Counted from the first letter of the stretch, positions 1 through 7,725 are shown. The stretch: 64,000 nucleotides of DNA from an uncultured Eubacteriales bacterium (GCA_900542465.1 UQNS01000002.1:1-64000), one strand, 5' to 3'. Notes: generated by a model not told the origin, from the sequence alone. Translations and numbers: made by a program.

Positions 1-1
1 A

Positions 2-427
2 GAAAGCGAGGCGTACATGGCAAAAAGTAAATATGAAAAAAATGTATTGCCACGCCTTGCAGATGTGGAAAAGTGGTTGGAGGGCTTAGATCCAAAATGG
101 ATCGTGATTGACCCTTCGGCCGCTTCTTTTATTGCCGAGCTTAGAAAACGAGGGTACATAGTTAAAAAAGCAAAGAATGATGTTTTAGACGGTATTAGAT
201 TTGTATCAACACTTTTGAATAAAAATAAGATAGAAATATCGGATCTTTGCGAAAACACTATTAGAGAGTTCTCGGAATATGTATGGGATGAAAAGGCCGC
301 AGACCGCGGAGAAGATAAGCCGATTAAGCAATACGATCACGCCATGGAGGCTTTTAGATACTCCTGTTACACGATTCTTTATAAAAATGCGCATCCAATA
401 TTAAAAACTTTCAAAGGAGGCTTATAA
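2..427 (+). CDS. Phage terminase large subunit, C-terminal part (5' end outside window)
   Basis: This is the end of the large terminase, the ATPase/nuclease that cuts and packages phage DNA into the prohead. The frame is open back to the window edge, so the ATG at 17 is probably an internal Met and the gene starts upstream. Visible are a DPSAASF stretch (near residue 38 from that Met) and a KQYDHAMEAFRY stretch near the end, both typical of the nuclease half of these proteins. The stop codon directly abuts the GTG of the portal gene, the usual terminase-portal order. The visible part is intact, but the genes after it are broken, so it is probably a remnant. Confidence 0.85.
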   Translation, partial: ESEAYMAKSKYEKNVLPRLADVEKWLEGLDPKWIVIDPSAASFIAELRKRGYIVKKAKNDVLDGIRFVSTLLNKNKIEISDLCENTIREFSEYVWDEKAADRGEDKPIKQYDHAMEAFRYSCYTILYKNAHPILKTFKGGL

Positions 428-1974
428 GTGGCAACGAATAAAAAACCTTATGCACTGCCATAACCGCTTGTAATTGACGAGAGCGAGATCAAAGGCGAAA
501 TTAGCTACGATATCATAACAAAATACATAAAATCGCATGAAAAGTATCTGCAAAGGTATAAGTACTTGGAAAATTTATACAAAGGCTTTCATGACATATT
601 TACAAAGCCGGATAAAGAAGGTTGGAAGCCGGATGCACGACTGGCCATAAACTTCCCGAGGTATATAACAGACACCTTCACAGGTTATGGCTATGGTATC
701 CCTATAAAGGTAAGCCATCCGGATGAAGCCGTGAACGAAGCTATACAGAAGTTCGGAAGAAATAACGAAATTACAGACCATGAAGCTGAGATGGTCAAGA
801 AGTGCTGCATATATGGACATGCATTCGAATATCTTTACCAGGACGAATATGCACAGACGAAAGTATCTTCAATAAGCCCGATCGAAATGTTTGTAGTCTA
901 TGACGATACCATGAAGCAGAAGACTTTATTCTCTGTTAGATATGGTTATCACAAGTTTGGTAATGACAAAAATGTGTTATATGGCGAGTTTGTGACCAGA
1001 GAAGAGAAGTTTTATTTTGATAATGGCAAGATCCTAACAGACCAGACAGAAGTTAATCCATACGGCAGAATCAACTGTGTTGAATGGAGATTGAACGATG
1101 AGCGTATAGGCCTTTTTGAGAATGTATCCGCTCCGGTTGAGATATACAACTTAACCATCGCAGAAAAGGCTAACGATGTACAGGCATTTGCTGAGGCGTA
1201 TATGACAATTCTTGGTGCTGAACTAGACGAAGACGGTGTGCATCGCATAAGAGACAACCGGATTATCAATCTTTACGGTACCGATAACGCTAATGATGTA
1301 ATTGTACAGTTCTTGCAGAAGCCAACGGCTGACGGCACGCAGGAGAACCTTTTAGATAGACTTGAAAAGCAGATATATCAGATTTCAATGGTCGCAAACA
1401 TAAGCGATGAAGCGTTTGGGAACTCCACAAGTGGTACATCACTTGCTTACAAGCTACAGGCAATGTCTAATCTGGCGCTAACCTTTGACAGGAAGATAGA
1501 GAAGTCAATCAGAAAGCGTTATAAGCTGTTTTGCAGTTTATCGACTAATGTAAGCGATCCAGAAGCTTATCAGGATATAGAGATAAAGATGAGCCGCAAC
1601 ATTCCAAAGAACATAGCGGAAGAGGCGCAAGTCGCACAGGCTCTAAGCGGTGTCGTATCCCGTGAAAAACAGTTGAGTGTTTTGTCTATCGTGAATGATC
1701 CAAAAGCTGAGATAGAAGCCATGGAAAAGGAGAATGCAGCCGATTCTGTAGCGGCTAATCAGATGTTTGCTAACGGGGGGGCGAAGTCAGAACGCTAAAC
1801 GGAGCACAAACCGCCAGTTTGTTATCTGTTATTGAACAGTTTACATCCGGAACTTTGACGGAAGGGCAGGCGATAAATATTATCGCTACATCAATAGGTG
1901 TTTCCACTGAGGAAGCTAAAAACATTTTAAATGGAGTTGTAAAGAAAAACACAGAGGCTATAAATGGACAGTAA
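428..1974 (+). pseudogene. Phage portal protein (SPP1 gp6-like), disrupted twice
   Basis: Portal proteins form the dodecameric channel through which DNA enters the capsid. The gene should begin at GTG 428, after the strong site AAAGGAGG, immediately behind the terminase stop. Codon 12 is TAA (461-463), after which the same frame continues unbroken. A second lesion lies at a run of seven G at 1775-1781: the frame stops at 1798, but a one-base shift there opens into a further 60-odd residues (LNGAQTASLLSVIEQF and on) that look like a normal portal C-terminus and end at 1974, overlapping the next gene by 11 bp. A shortened product could start at TTG 566. Family assignment is good; function is very likely lost. 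The G-run lesion could be a base-calling error, the TAA hardly. Confidence 0.85.
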
Positions 1975-3478
1975 AAAATATTGGAGAGCCAGAGAAGAGG
2001 CGCAAAGGCAAAAAGACATAAAGGACGCAGATAAGTACGCCGGCAAGATCAGAGAGATCTACCAACGTGCTTATTTTAATATTCAAGACCAGATAAACGC
2101 CTTTTATACCAAGTATGCAACCGAGACCGGCTTAAGCATGGCCGAGGTTAAGAAAAAAGTATCAAGCCTTGATATCGAAAGATATAACAAGCTGGCCGAA
2201 AAGTATGTAAGAAATAAAGATCTAAGCCAGATGGCAAACGAAGCCATGAGGATCTATAATCTTACAATGAAGATCAACCGACTAGAAATGCTTAAATCTG
2301 AAATAGGAATGGAGTTAGCAATCAATTTTAGCGATGTTGAAGGATTGTTTAGTGAAGCTTTAAATAAGACGGCTACGGACGAAATAGAGCGTCAGGCAGG
2401 CATTTTGGGAAAGACTGTTGTAGATACAGCTAAAAAGGCCGATGCAATCGTGAATAGTAGTTTTAATAACGCTACTTTTTCAGATCGCATATGGATGCAC
2501 CAGGAAGCTTTAAGGCAAGACCTCAACAGAGTTATAAGTAATTCAATCATTCAAGGTAAGCATCCTAGGGCGTTCATAAAAGATATAGTTGATAGGTTTG
2601 ATGTTTCCAAAAATCAAGCGGATAGGCTGCTTATAACTGAAGTGTGCAGAGTGCAGACGGAAGTCCAGAAGCAATCATACGAGCGTGACGGATATACAGA
2701 ATATGAATTTATCGCAGAGCCGACAGCTTGCCCGATCTGTAAGGGATTAGATGGGCATATTTATAAAGTGGCTAAAATGATGCCTGGTGAGAATGCACCT
2801 CCACTACATCCACGGTGCAGATGTTCAACTGCGCCGTATATGGACAGAACTGAATTTGATAAATGGCTTGATGAGCATGCTGGTTCAAATTATAAAATGA
2901 ATTATGTAATGGATTATAAAAAAGTTGATGTACATAATAAGAAAAAAATTCATATCAAAACTGGGTATGAAACTATTCACGCAGCAAAATTACTAAACAG
3001 AACTAATAATTTATACATTTCGGAAAAGATAAAAATAAAACCTAAAGCCTTACAAAATATAGATACTCTTATAACAAAGTCTATAAATCTAGTAGGAGCC
3101 ACAGGTAGAGAATTGCCTAAATTTACATTGATTGATTATACGGAACTAGGAGAAAGCGGAGGGCGGTTTGTTTTAGAAAATAATAACATTTTCATAAAAA
3201 TACTTAATGATGTAAAGAAGCAGAAGCATGCATTAGTGCATGAATTATTTCACTGGAGTGATTATCAGGATTATATAAAAAATAATAATAAGCCAAGAAG
3301 TGAAAAAGAGTTTATACAAATCATGAGTAAAGCTCATAAGAAGAAGCTTGATAAACTAGGAATAAATTTATATAATGTAAATGAGGAGTTAGGCTCCTAT
3401 GCTTCATTTTGTTATAAAAGAGGCAGATTTGACGAAGTATACACTGAATACAGAACAAAAATAGCTTTGAAAGAGTGA
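1964..3478 (+). CDS. MuF/SPP1 gp7-type minor head protein fused to a zincin-like C-terminal domain
   Basis: The first 310 residues are a phage minor head protein of the SPP1 gp7/MuF family: a helical N-terminus, then the signature CPIC near residue 256 followed by HPRCRC about 30 residues on. After residue 315 comes an unrelated, AT-richer, Lys/Asn-rich segment with an HELFH motif at 426-430 and a downstream NEELGSYASF stretch that could supply the third ligand. This resembles the zincin metallopeptidase tails found on MuF polymorphic toxins carried by temperate phages, where the head protein serves as carrier. Start ATG 1964 overlaps the portal C-terminus. Unlike its neighbours this gene is intact. 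The head part is certain; toxin activity is inferred from the motif and architecture. Confidence 0.85.
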   Translation: MDSKKYWRAREEAQRQKDIKDADKYAGKIREIYQRAYFNIQDQINAFYTKYATETGLSMAEVKKKVSSLDIERYNKLAEKYVRNKDLSQMANEAMRIYNLTMKINRLEMLKSEIGMELAINFSDVEGLFSEALNKTATDEIERQAGILGKTVVDTAKKADAIVNSSFNNATFSDRIWMHQEALRQDLNRVISNSIIQGKHPRAFIKDIVDRFDVSKNQADRLLITEVCRVQTEVQKQSYERDGYTEYEFIAEPTACPICKGLDGHIYKVAKMMPGENAPPLHPRCRCSTAPYMDRTEFDKWLDEHAGSNYKMNYVMDYKKVDVHNKKKIHIKTGYETIHAAKLLNRTNNLYISEKIKIKPKALQNIDTLITKSINLVGATGRELPKFTLIDYTELGESGGRFVLENNNIFIKILNDVKKQKHALVHELFHWSDYQDYIKNNNKPRSEKEFIQIMSKAHKKKLDKLGINLYNVNEELGSYASFCYKRGRFDEVYTEYRTKIALKE

Positions 3479-3483
3479 TTAGT

Positions 3484-3642
3484 ATGAGCGTTATTTTCTT
3501 AACGAAAGAACTAGAAGAAAAAGAAAAGATTGTCGAAAAATACCTTGTTAATGGACAATTCATTGAAGAAACACCAGAAAAGGTTAAAGAGATGCAAAAG
3601 GAAATAGAAGATTTTTATGATAGAAACTATCAAGGTATTTAA
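3484..3642 (+). CDS. 52-residue protein behind the MuF-zincin gene, unknown
   Basis: A small ORF begins five bases after the stop of the MuF gene and ends just before a terminator, so it is probably translationally coupled to it. The product is charged and helical (Glu/Lys-rich), with no signal peptide and no family I recognise. Its place directly behind a possible toxin domain makes it an immunity-protein candidate, but 52 residues is short for that and nothing in the sequence proves it. It could equally be an ordinary phage small protein. Confidence 0.5.
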   Translation: MSVIFLTKELEEKEKIVEKYLVNGQFIEETPEKVKEMQKEIEDFYDRNYQGI

Positions 3643-3672
3643 ACCATCCTATTTGTAGGGTGGTTATTTTTA
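3643..3672 (+). terminator. Rho-independent terminator after the MuF module
   Basis: An 8-bp stem (ACCATCCT with AGGGTGGT, one G-U pair) with a six-base loop is followed by TATTTTTA. It sits directly on the stop of the 52-residue ORF and closes the terminase-portal-MuF unit. Confidence 0.7.
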
Positions 3673-3691
3673 TGCCTAAAAGGAGGTAATG

Positions 3692-4243
3692 ATGGCGTAT
3701 AACGACATGGATGTAATCATATATAAAATATTAGCTTATTTATATGAATGCATGAAAAATGGCGTAGCACCAAGGGAAGAAGATATGTGTTCCAGCGCAA
3801 AGCTCCTTAGAATACCTGAAAGGTATTGGCTACAGATTATAGAAGAAATGCAAGCAGAGGGGCTAATCGGTAAGGATATTATTGTATATCGCCATGTTCA
3901 TCCAGACGCATTTAAAGACATGACTGGTGTAGATTTTTTCAAACCATCTCTTAAAAAATCCAATGAGGAATCATGGAAAGAATTGAACGATATAGCGAAA
4001 AAAGTTAAAATAGGTCATGAATATAAAGAGCGAGCATTTCTATCTACATCTGGAGTTGAAGATAAGAATGTTATGCGAGACAAACAAATTCATATGGAAA
4101 TAAAGGTCAAGAAAGAAACAAGTGCGTACGTCACAACCAATAAAAAAGAGTCGGAAATTATCTTTGACCAGCCTTCTGTTATCATTAAAGAGGTAATAGT
4201 TAACGATGACTGGAGCGTGACAATCAAAGGGGAGATGAAATAA
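3692..4243 (+). CDS. YjcQ-like N-terminus joined to the C-terminal half of an ADP-ribosyltransferase domain
   Basis: Residues 1 to about 95 look like the YjcQ family of small phage/Firmicute winged-helix proteins. From about residue 105 on, the sequence changes to the second half of an ADP-ribosyltransferase: an FLSTS motif (the STS strand) and then ESE (the ExE catalytic signature) followed by alternating strands. The first half of that fold, with its NAD-binding Arg, is missing, so the enzyme cannot be complete. The simplest reading is a deletion that fused two phage genes in frame. ATG 3692 is chosen over 3689 because AGGAGG at 3681-3686 is then five bases away. ADP-ribosyltransferase tails are a common cargo of MuF head proteins, which fits the locus. 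Confidence 0.6.
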   Translation: MAYNDMDVIIYKILAYLYECMKNGVAPREEDMCSSAKLLRIPERYWLQIIEEMQAEGLIGKDIIVYRHVHPDAFKDMTGVDFFKPSLKKSNEESWKELNDIAKKVKIGHEYKERAFLSTSGVEDKNVMRDKQIHMEIKVKKETSAYVTTNKKESEIIFDQPSVIIKEVIVNDDWSVTIKGEMK

Positions 4244-4564
4244 ATGACAGAAAAAAGAAAGCAAGAACTTGATCGAGCGTGGAATGGTACAAGATTTTGG
4301 GAATATTTAGACTATATATCACGAGAGGACAGCGAACGGGCGAAAGATGTATTTTTAAATATAAAAGAATATAAAAATACGCCTTTAGAGATTTTTATAA
4401 ACGCATTTGAATATGAAAAAGAAATAGCCGTCAGCAAAATTTTACAAAAAATTGCCAATATTAACGAACTAGAAGAATATTTCAAGACGTTTTCAAATCC
4501 TTTTATGTCGGCCATATATCAAACGGGAATCGATGGCAATCTTTATGCAGCGCTATATTTTTGA
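4244..4564 (+). CDS. 106-residue hypothetical protein, possible immunity protein
   Basis: The ATG follows the stop of the chimeric YjcQ/ADP-ribosyltransferase gene without a gap, so the two are coupled. The product is acidic, soluble and helical, with no motif I recognise. Size, acidity and position directly behind a toxin-domain remnant are what one expects of a cognate immunity protein retained after the toxin was lost, but this is inference from place alone. Confidence 0.5.
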   Translation: MTEKRKQELDRAWNGTRFWEYLDYISREDSERAKDVFLNIKEYKNTPLEIFINAFEYEKEIAVSKILQKIANINELEEYFKTFSNPFMSAIYQTGIDGNLYAALYF

Positions 4565-4586
4565 AACATACGAACAGGTGTAATTG

Positions 4587-4883
4587 ATGATCAATATTTA
4601 TAATTCAGCCACGGCCATCACGATCAGAGGCCATGCCGGATAGGCGCCGCAAGGTCAAGATATCGTTTGTGCGGCAGTATCGGCATTAGCTTATAATCTT
4701 ATAGCTTCAATCAAAGAACTAACCACAGATAGAATAGAATATACGACAACTTCAGGGGACTTCTTTATATCCCATAGGACTTTATCAGACAAGGCAAACT
4801 TGTTGGTAAGGTCCTTTTTTGTTGGAGTGAAAAATATAGCTGATAGCTATCCGGGAACTATTGAAATAACAGACCAAGCGTGA
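4587..4883 (+). pseudogene. Prp-type cysteine protease (phage copy), one nonsense codon
   Basis: Read through one stop, this 98-codon frame matches Prp (YsxB), the cysteine protease that trims the N-terminus of ribosomal protein L27 and of some phage head proteins. The GHAG motif with the catalytic His and the DIVCAAVSAL stretch with the catalytic Cys are both present. The conserved Tyr after GHAG is replaced by TAG at 4641-4643, a one-base change. The rest of the frame is clean to TGA 4883, so the lesion looks recent. A reinitiated product would lack the His. The gene lies just before the scaffold remnant that carries a Prp cleavage motif. Confidence 0.8.
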
Positions 4884-4947
4884 AGTATTTAAAAGCTCCG
4901 GAGCAGTCAAGCATTAAGACTATAAACACATGGAAAGGATAAAAAAG

Positions 4948-5148
4948 ATGAAAGAAATGATTGAAAAATGGAACTTGCAGATGTTTGCAGAAGACGGCGA
5001 AGCAGAACCAGAGGTAGAAGAAACAAATGCTCCGGAAGAAGCCGGAGAAGATAAGCTAGAACAGAAACCTAAGGAAGAAGAAAAAAAGTATTCCGATAAA
5101 GAGGTTAATGATATCGTGAACAAAAAGTTTGCTAAATGTAAGGCTTGA
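4948..5148 (+). pseudogene. Phage scaffold/DUF4355-like protein, truncated, with N-terminal Prp cleavage motif
   Basis: The product begins with a KWNLQMFA motif about ten residues in, closely like the LNLQFFA site that Prp cuts in L27 and in phage head proteins; cleavage would follow the Ala. An acidic, Pro/Glu-rich segment and a KKYSDKEVNDIVNKKFAK stretch follow, as in phage scaffold proteins of the DUF4355 type. The frame then stops at 5148 where more than a hundred residues should remain, and endolysin-like sequence begins. ATG 4948 is preferred over 4930 because AAAGGA lies nine bases before it. I infer that a large deletion cut the gene here. Confidence 0.7.
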
Positions 5149-5187
5149 CGGTAATAAGTTCTATGGAACTAGGAAGATTGGCGCAGA

Positions 5188-5595
5188 ATGGCAGCTGTTA
5201 AAGGAGTAGCACCACAGCAGGAACAGACACCTGAGCCACAGCCAGCTCCAGCGCAGCAGGATCAGCATGACAATACTGTTACATATACTGTTGTCAGTGG
5301 TGATACATTGTCAGCTATTGCTGATAAGTTCGGAACCACATATCAGGCTCTTGCAGAGCGTAACGGTATTGCTGATCCGAATATTATCTACCCGGGTCAG
5401 ATACTGATCATAACGGGCGTACCAACATCACAGCCAGCACCAGCTGGTGAGGTATGGTATGAAGTGAGACCTGGCGATACCCTCAGCGGCATTGCCGAGG
5501 CGCATGGAGTGGGTAACTACTGGGATATAGCCAATCTAAATGGTATAGAAGACCCGAATCTGATCTATCCGGGTACAAGGCTAAGGATTAGATAA
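5188..5595 (+). CDS. Two-LysM-domain protein, C-terminal remnant of a phage endolysin
   Basis: After a Pro/Gln-rich linker (residues 10-30) there are two LysM peptidoglycan-binding modules, each with the VVSGDTLSAIA / VRPGDTLSGIA opening and a YPG(Q/T) close (about 32-77 and 91-135). There is no signal peptide and no catalytic domain. In another frame, 5144-5205 encodes LDGNKFYGTRKIGAEWQ, which looks like the end of an endolysin catalytic domain, so the ORF is probably the tail of an amidase-type endolysin cut off by a deletion plus a small frameshift. The ATG at 5188 has no good ribosome-binding site, so translation is doubtful. Confidence 0.7.
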   Translation: MAAVKGVAPQQEQTPEPQPAPAQQDQHDNTVTYTVVSGDTLSAIADKFGTTYQALAERNGIADPNIIYPGQILIITGVPTSQPAPAGEVWYEVRPGDTLSGIAEAHGVGNYWDIANLNGIEDPNLIYPGTRLRIR

Positions 5596-5656
5596 TAAGT
5601 AATTAAATCACAATATTTTAAAGAAAACAAAACAATAACAATAAACAAAACACAAA

Positions 5657-5690
5657 CCCCTCGGACCGCTTGGCCTGAGGGCTTATTTTC
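5657..5690. terminator. Bidirectional terminator between endolysin remnant and hicB
   Basis: The arms CCCTCGG (5658-5664) and CCTGAGGG (5674-5681) pair with one G-U. T-rich sequence lies on the far side in both directions, so it can end transcription of the prophage remnant from the left and of hicAB from the right. Confidence 0.75.
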
Positions 5691-5691
5691 T

Positions 5692-6087
5692 TTATACGCC
5701 TAATTTTACTTTAAGGGCTTCTTGTAGCACCTGTGAAAAGTTTATATTTGCTTCGAGCGCAGCAGTATTGAGCCATTCTGGTATAGATAGTGTTTTCTTT
5801 ACAGCTTTGCTACCATAAAGCTTTCTGTACTCTGTTGTATCGCATGATATTAATGTAGCAAAAGAATCTTTATCTATTGCTAGATCATTAATCGCTGAAG
5901 GTGGCGCAATAACCTCTTTGTTATCTTCCATATGGGTTAACATTAAAGCCAATACATCTTCTGCCATTTTGTAACCATCTTCGACATCGTCTCCGCAGGT
6001 ATTGCAGCCTTGAATATCTGGAAAGTTAATTGAATAATTGCCTTTCTCTTCTTTGGTGAAAACTGCGGGATATAAATATTTAGCCAT
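5692..6087 (-). CDS. hicB: HicB family antitoxin
   Basis: HicB neutralises the HicA mRNA interferase and represses the shared operon. The first 70 residues form the HicB fold that binds the toxin (YPAVFTKEEKGNYSINFPD... with a GCNTCGDD turn), and the C-terminus (residues about 98-131, LSIPEWLNTAALEANINFSQ) is a ribbon-helix-helix DNA-binding domain of the Arc type. The ATG is preceded by AGGAGGA. It lies 52 bp behind hicA and ends on a bidirectional terminator. The pair sits between the prophage remnant and tRNA-Leu, so it may have arrived with the phage. Confidence 0.93.
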   Translation of the reverse strand: MAKYLYPAVFTKEEKGNYSINFPDIQGCNTCGDDVEDGYKMAEDVLALMLTHMEDNKEVIAPPSAINDLAIDKDSFATLISCDTTEYRKLYGSKAVKKTLSIPEWLNTAALEANINFSQVLQEALKVKLGV

Positions 6088-6139
6088 GATTATTCCTCCT
6101 ATATATTTATATAAATAACTTCATACTGATAAGGGCTCC

Positions 6140-6322
6140 TTAGAGCTCCATATTTTTTAAAATTGTCTTGCATGTCCCGGTTGGGAGTTCTTTACTCGGA
6201 TGCCTGGGGACAGCGGTTTCTATTTTTGTTATAGGGCTATACCAAATGTCGTGATTTCCACCATTTCTTACTAGCTTGCAACCGTTACTTTTTAGAATCT
6301 TAATAAGTTCTGAAGCTTTCAT
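6140..6322 (-). CDS. hicA: HicA family mRNA interferase toxin
   Basis: At 60 residues it has the full double-stranded-RNA-binding-like HicA fold: MKASELIKILKSNGC at the start, the catalytic His24 in GGNHDIW, and the closing PRHPSKELPTGT segment. HicA cleaves mRNA and blocks translation until bound by HicB. All key residues are present, so the toxin looks active. It is the first gene of the two-gene operon, read from a promoter with an embedded palindrome just upstream. The Shine-Dalgarno site is weak, which would keep toxin below antitoxin. Confidence 0.93.
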   Translation of the reverse strand: MKASELIKILKSNGCKLVRNGGNHDIWYSPITKIETAVPRHPSKELPTGTCKTILKNMEL

Positions 6323-6348
6323 ATAATCTCATTTCATTTGTTAAATAC

Positions 6349-6377
6349 ATTATAATACGTATAAATACGTATGCCAA
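6349..6377 (-). promoter_or_regulatory. hicAB promoter with palindromic operator in the spacer
   Basis: On the minus strand TTGGCA (6377-6372) and TATAAT (6354-6349) are exactly 17 bases apart. The spacer is nearly filled by ATACGTAT-N2-ATACGTAT (6355-6372), a perfect inverted and direct repeat that overlaps both promoter elements. This is the natural site for autorepression by the ribbon-helix-helix domain of HicB. Confidence 0.8.
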
Positions 6378-6433
6378 TACCTGAATAAAACATTTTTCAT
6401 TTTCCCCATTTATTTCCCCATTTTTTTAAAAAC

Positions 6434-6481
6434 AGCAAAAAAATAACACTCAAACCCGCATGAACAGGGACTTGAGTGTTA
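6434..6481 (-). terminator. Terminator behind tRNA-Leu
   Basis: On the minus strand a 9-bp perfect stem (AACACTCAA / TTGAGTGTT, arms 6472-6480 and 6445-6453) is followed by a run of T. It starts 11 bases after the tRNA. Confidence 0.85.
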
Positions 6482-6490
6482 AAGATTAAA

Positions 6491-6572
6491 TGCGGATGAC
6501 AGGACTTGAACCTGCACGCCGTATGACAATAGAACCTAAATCTATCGCGTCTGCCAATTCCGCCACATCCGC
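6491..6572 (-). tRNA. tRNA-Leu (anticodon UAG)
   Basis: The 82-nt minus-strand sequence folds as a class II tRNA: acceptor GCGGATG with CATCCGC, D arm with TTGGCAG, anticodon stem ATAGA/TCTAT with loop TTTAGGT (anticodon TAG, reading CUA), a variable arm, and a T arm with GGTTCAAGTCC. The discriminator is A and CCA is not encoded. It has its own promoter and terminator. Its 3' end faces the prophage remnant, and tRNA 3' ends are frequent phage integration sites. Confidence 0.97.
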
Positions 6573-6587
6573 AAAACGACAAGGGTA

Positions 6588-6617
6588 ATTCTAACATTTA
6601 GAGAAAAACCTTGTCAA
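6588..6617 (-). promoter_or_regulatory. tRNA-Leu promoter
   Basis: On the minus strand TTGACA (6617-6612) and TAGAAT (6593-6588) are separated by 18 bases; the start point would fall about 10 bases before the tRNA. The box begins only five bases after the stop codon of the hydrolase gene. Confidence 0.8.
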
Positions 6618-6622
6618 CGATT

Positions 6623-7606
6623 TTACTTTATATATCTGTCTGTAAAGTTAAAGAGCTTTTCAAAATAAGTGTCTTTATCATAGAAGGCAGCGCATACATG
6701 CTCAGCTTCGGGAACGGTGTAGATCTCTTTAGGACCCGGAGCGAGATCATATAAGGTATGCACATTGCTGAATGGTACATAGGAGTCACCCTCAGCGTGG
6801 ATGAACATTATAGGCAGTTTTGATTTCTGGACCTGTTTGCCTGCGTCGGCATCAAAGAAAGAATAGCCAGCACGCCTTTTGGCGTCAGCGTTTGCTGTGT
6901 TCAAAAATGGGAAGGCAGGAAGATGAAGAGCTTCTTTCATAATAGTTTTGTACATTTCTCCTACAGAGGCATATCCGCTGTCTTCAACGATGGCTTTTAC
7001 GTTGTCTGGAAGGGCCTCGCCTGAGGTCATGAGAACGCATGCGGCCCCCATTGACTGTCCGTAAAGAAGAATTTCCGCATCAGGGTCTCTCTGAACTATA
7101 AAGTTACACCATTTCTGAAGATCAAATCGTTCAAGCCATCCCATGCCTATATAATCGCCTTCACTTTTTCCGTGAGCCCGCATATCAATGAAAAGGACAT
7201 TGTAGCCTTTTTCGTAGAAAACAGGACCATAACAGTACATGTCATCAAGAGTGCAGTTATATCCATGGACGATGATTACGTATCTGTGAGAGCCGGGATT
7301 GGAGTACAGCTCGCCATACAATTTAAGATCATCATTACTTATGATAGATACTTCTTCTTTTTTTACTTCCTGTAACCAGGATTCAGATTTTTTGACCATG
7401 TCTTCATGAACTAAAAACATATGCCTGAGCATTTCGGGATCTTTTTTATTTAAGGATTTTTCACGTCTTTTGTTATTTGAATATTTTTTAGTATTTCTTT
7501 TTATAGCCATATTAACGTAGTAATGGCTGCCTGCAAGAAGGACTCCCACGGCTGCGCCAATTACGACGGTTGAAGCGATCAAGGCGCGTTTAGCATATTT
7601 ATTCAT
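6623..7606 (-). CDS. Membrane-anchored alpha/beta hydrolase (YqkD-like)
   Basis: A serine hydrolase of unknown substrate, probably facing outside. One N-terminal membrane segment (about 8-30) is followed by a basic stretch and an alpha/beta-hydrolase domain: oxyanion HGYN near 114, nucleophile Ser185 in GQSMG, acid Asp274 in EGDSYVPF and His303 in AEHVCA, so the triad is complete. The architecture and motifs are like B. subtilis YqkD and related BAAT/S9-type hydrolases. The ATG follows an AAGGGGG site. It is divergent from gltX and lies alone upstream of the tRNA-Leu promoter. Confidence 0.85.
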   Translation of the reverse strand: MNKYAKRALIASTVVIGAAVGVLLAGSHYYVNMAIKRNTKKYSNNKRREKSLNKKDPEMLRHMFLVHEDMVKKSESWLQEVKKEEVSIISNDDLKLYGELYSNPGSHRYVIIVHGYNCTLDDMYCYGPVFYEKGYNVLFIDMRAHGKSEGDYIGMGWLERFDLQKWCNFIVQRDPDAEILLYGQSMGAACVLMTSGEALPDNVKAIVEDSGYASVGEMYKTIMKEALHLPAFPFLNTANADAKRRAGYSFFDADAGKQVQKSKLPIMFIHAEGDSYVPFSNVHTLYDLAPGPKEIYTVPEAEHVCAAFYDKDTYFEKLFNFTDRYIK

Positions 7607-7695
7607 ATTAAAAACCCCCTTAAAGTATTATCGCTATTTTAGCATTTTGACTTAAAAAAATAAAGTTATAAAAGGTGAGAGAAAAGAAATAAGGT

Positions 7696-7725
7696 TTGAC
7701 AGTGAGGTGCTTTCATTTATATAAT
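7696..7725 (+). promoter_or_regulatory. Promoter of the gltX operon
   Basis: TTGACA (7696-7701) and TATAAT (7720-7725), both exact consensus, are 18 bases apart, 73 bases before the gltX start. No terminator is visible from here to the end of glnS, so this promoter could serve all seven genes. Confidence 0.85.

Noticed and set aside
3692..4243. A complete ADP-ribosyltransferase toxin
   Set aside because: Only the STS and ExE half is present; the NAD-binding Arg half is missing.
6397..6597. A 66-codon minus-strand frame across the tRNA-Leu
   Set aside because: It is the tRNA read as protein, spans its terminator, and has no ribosome-binding site.
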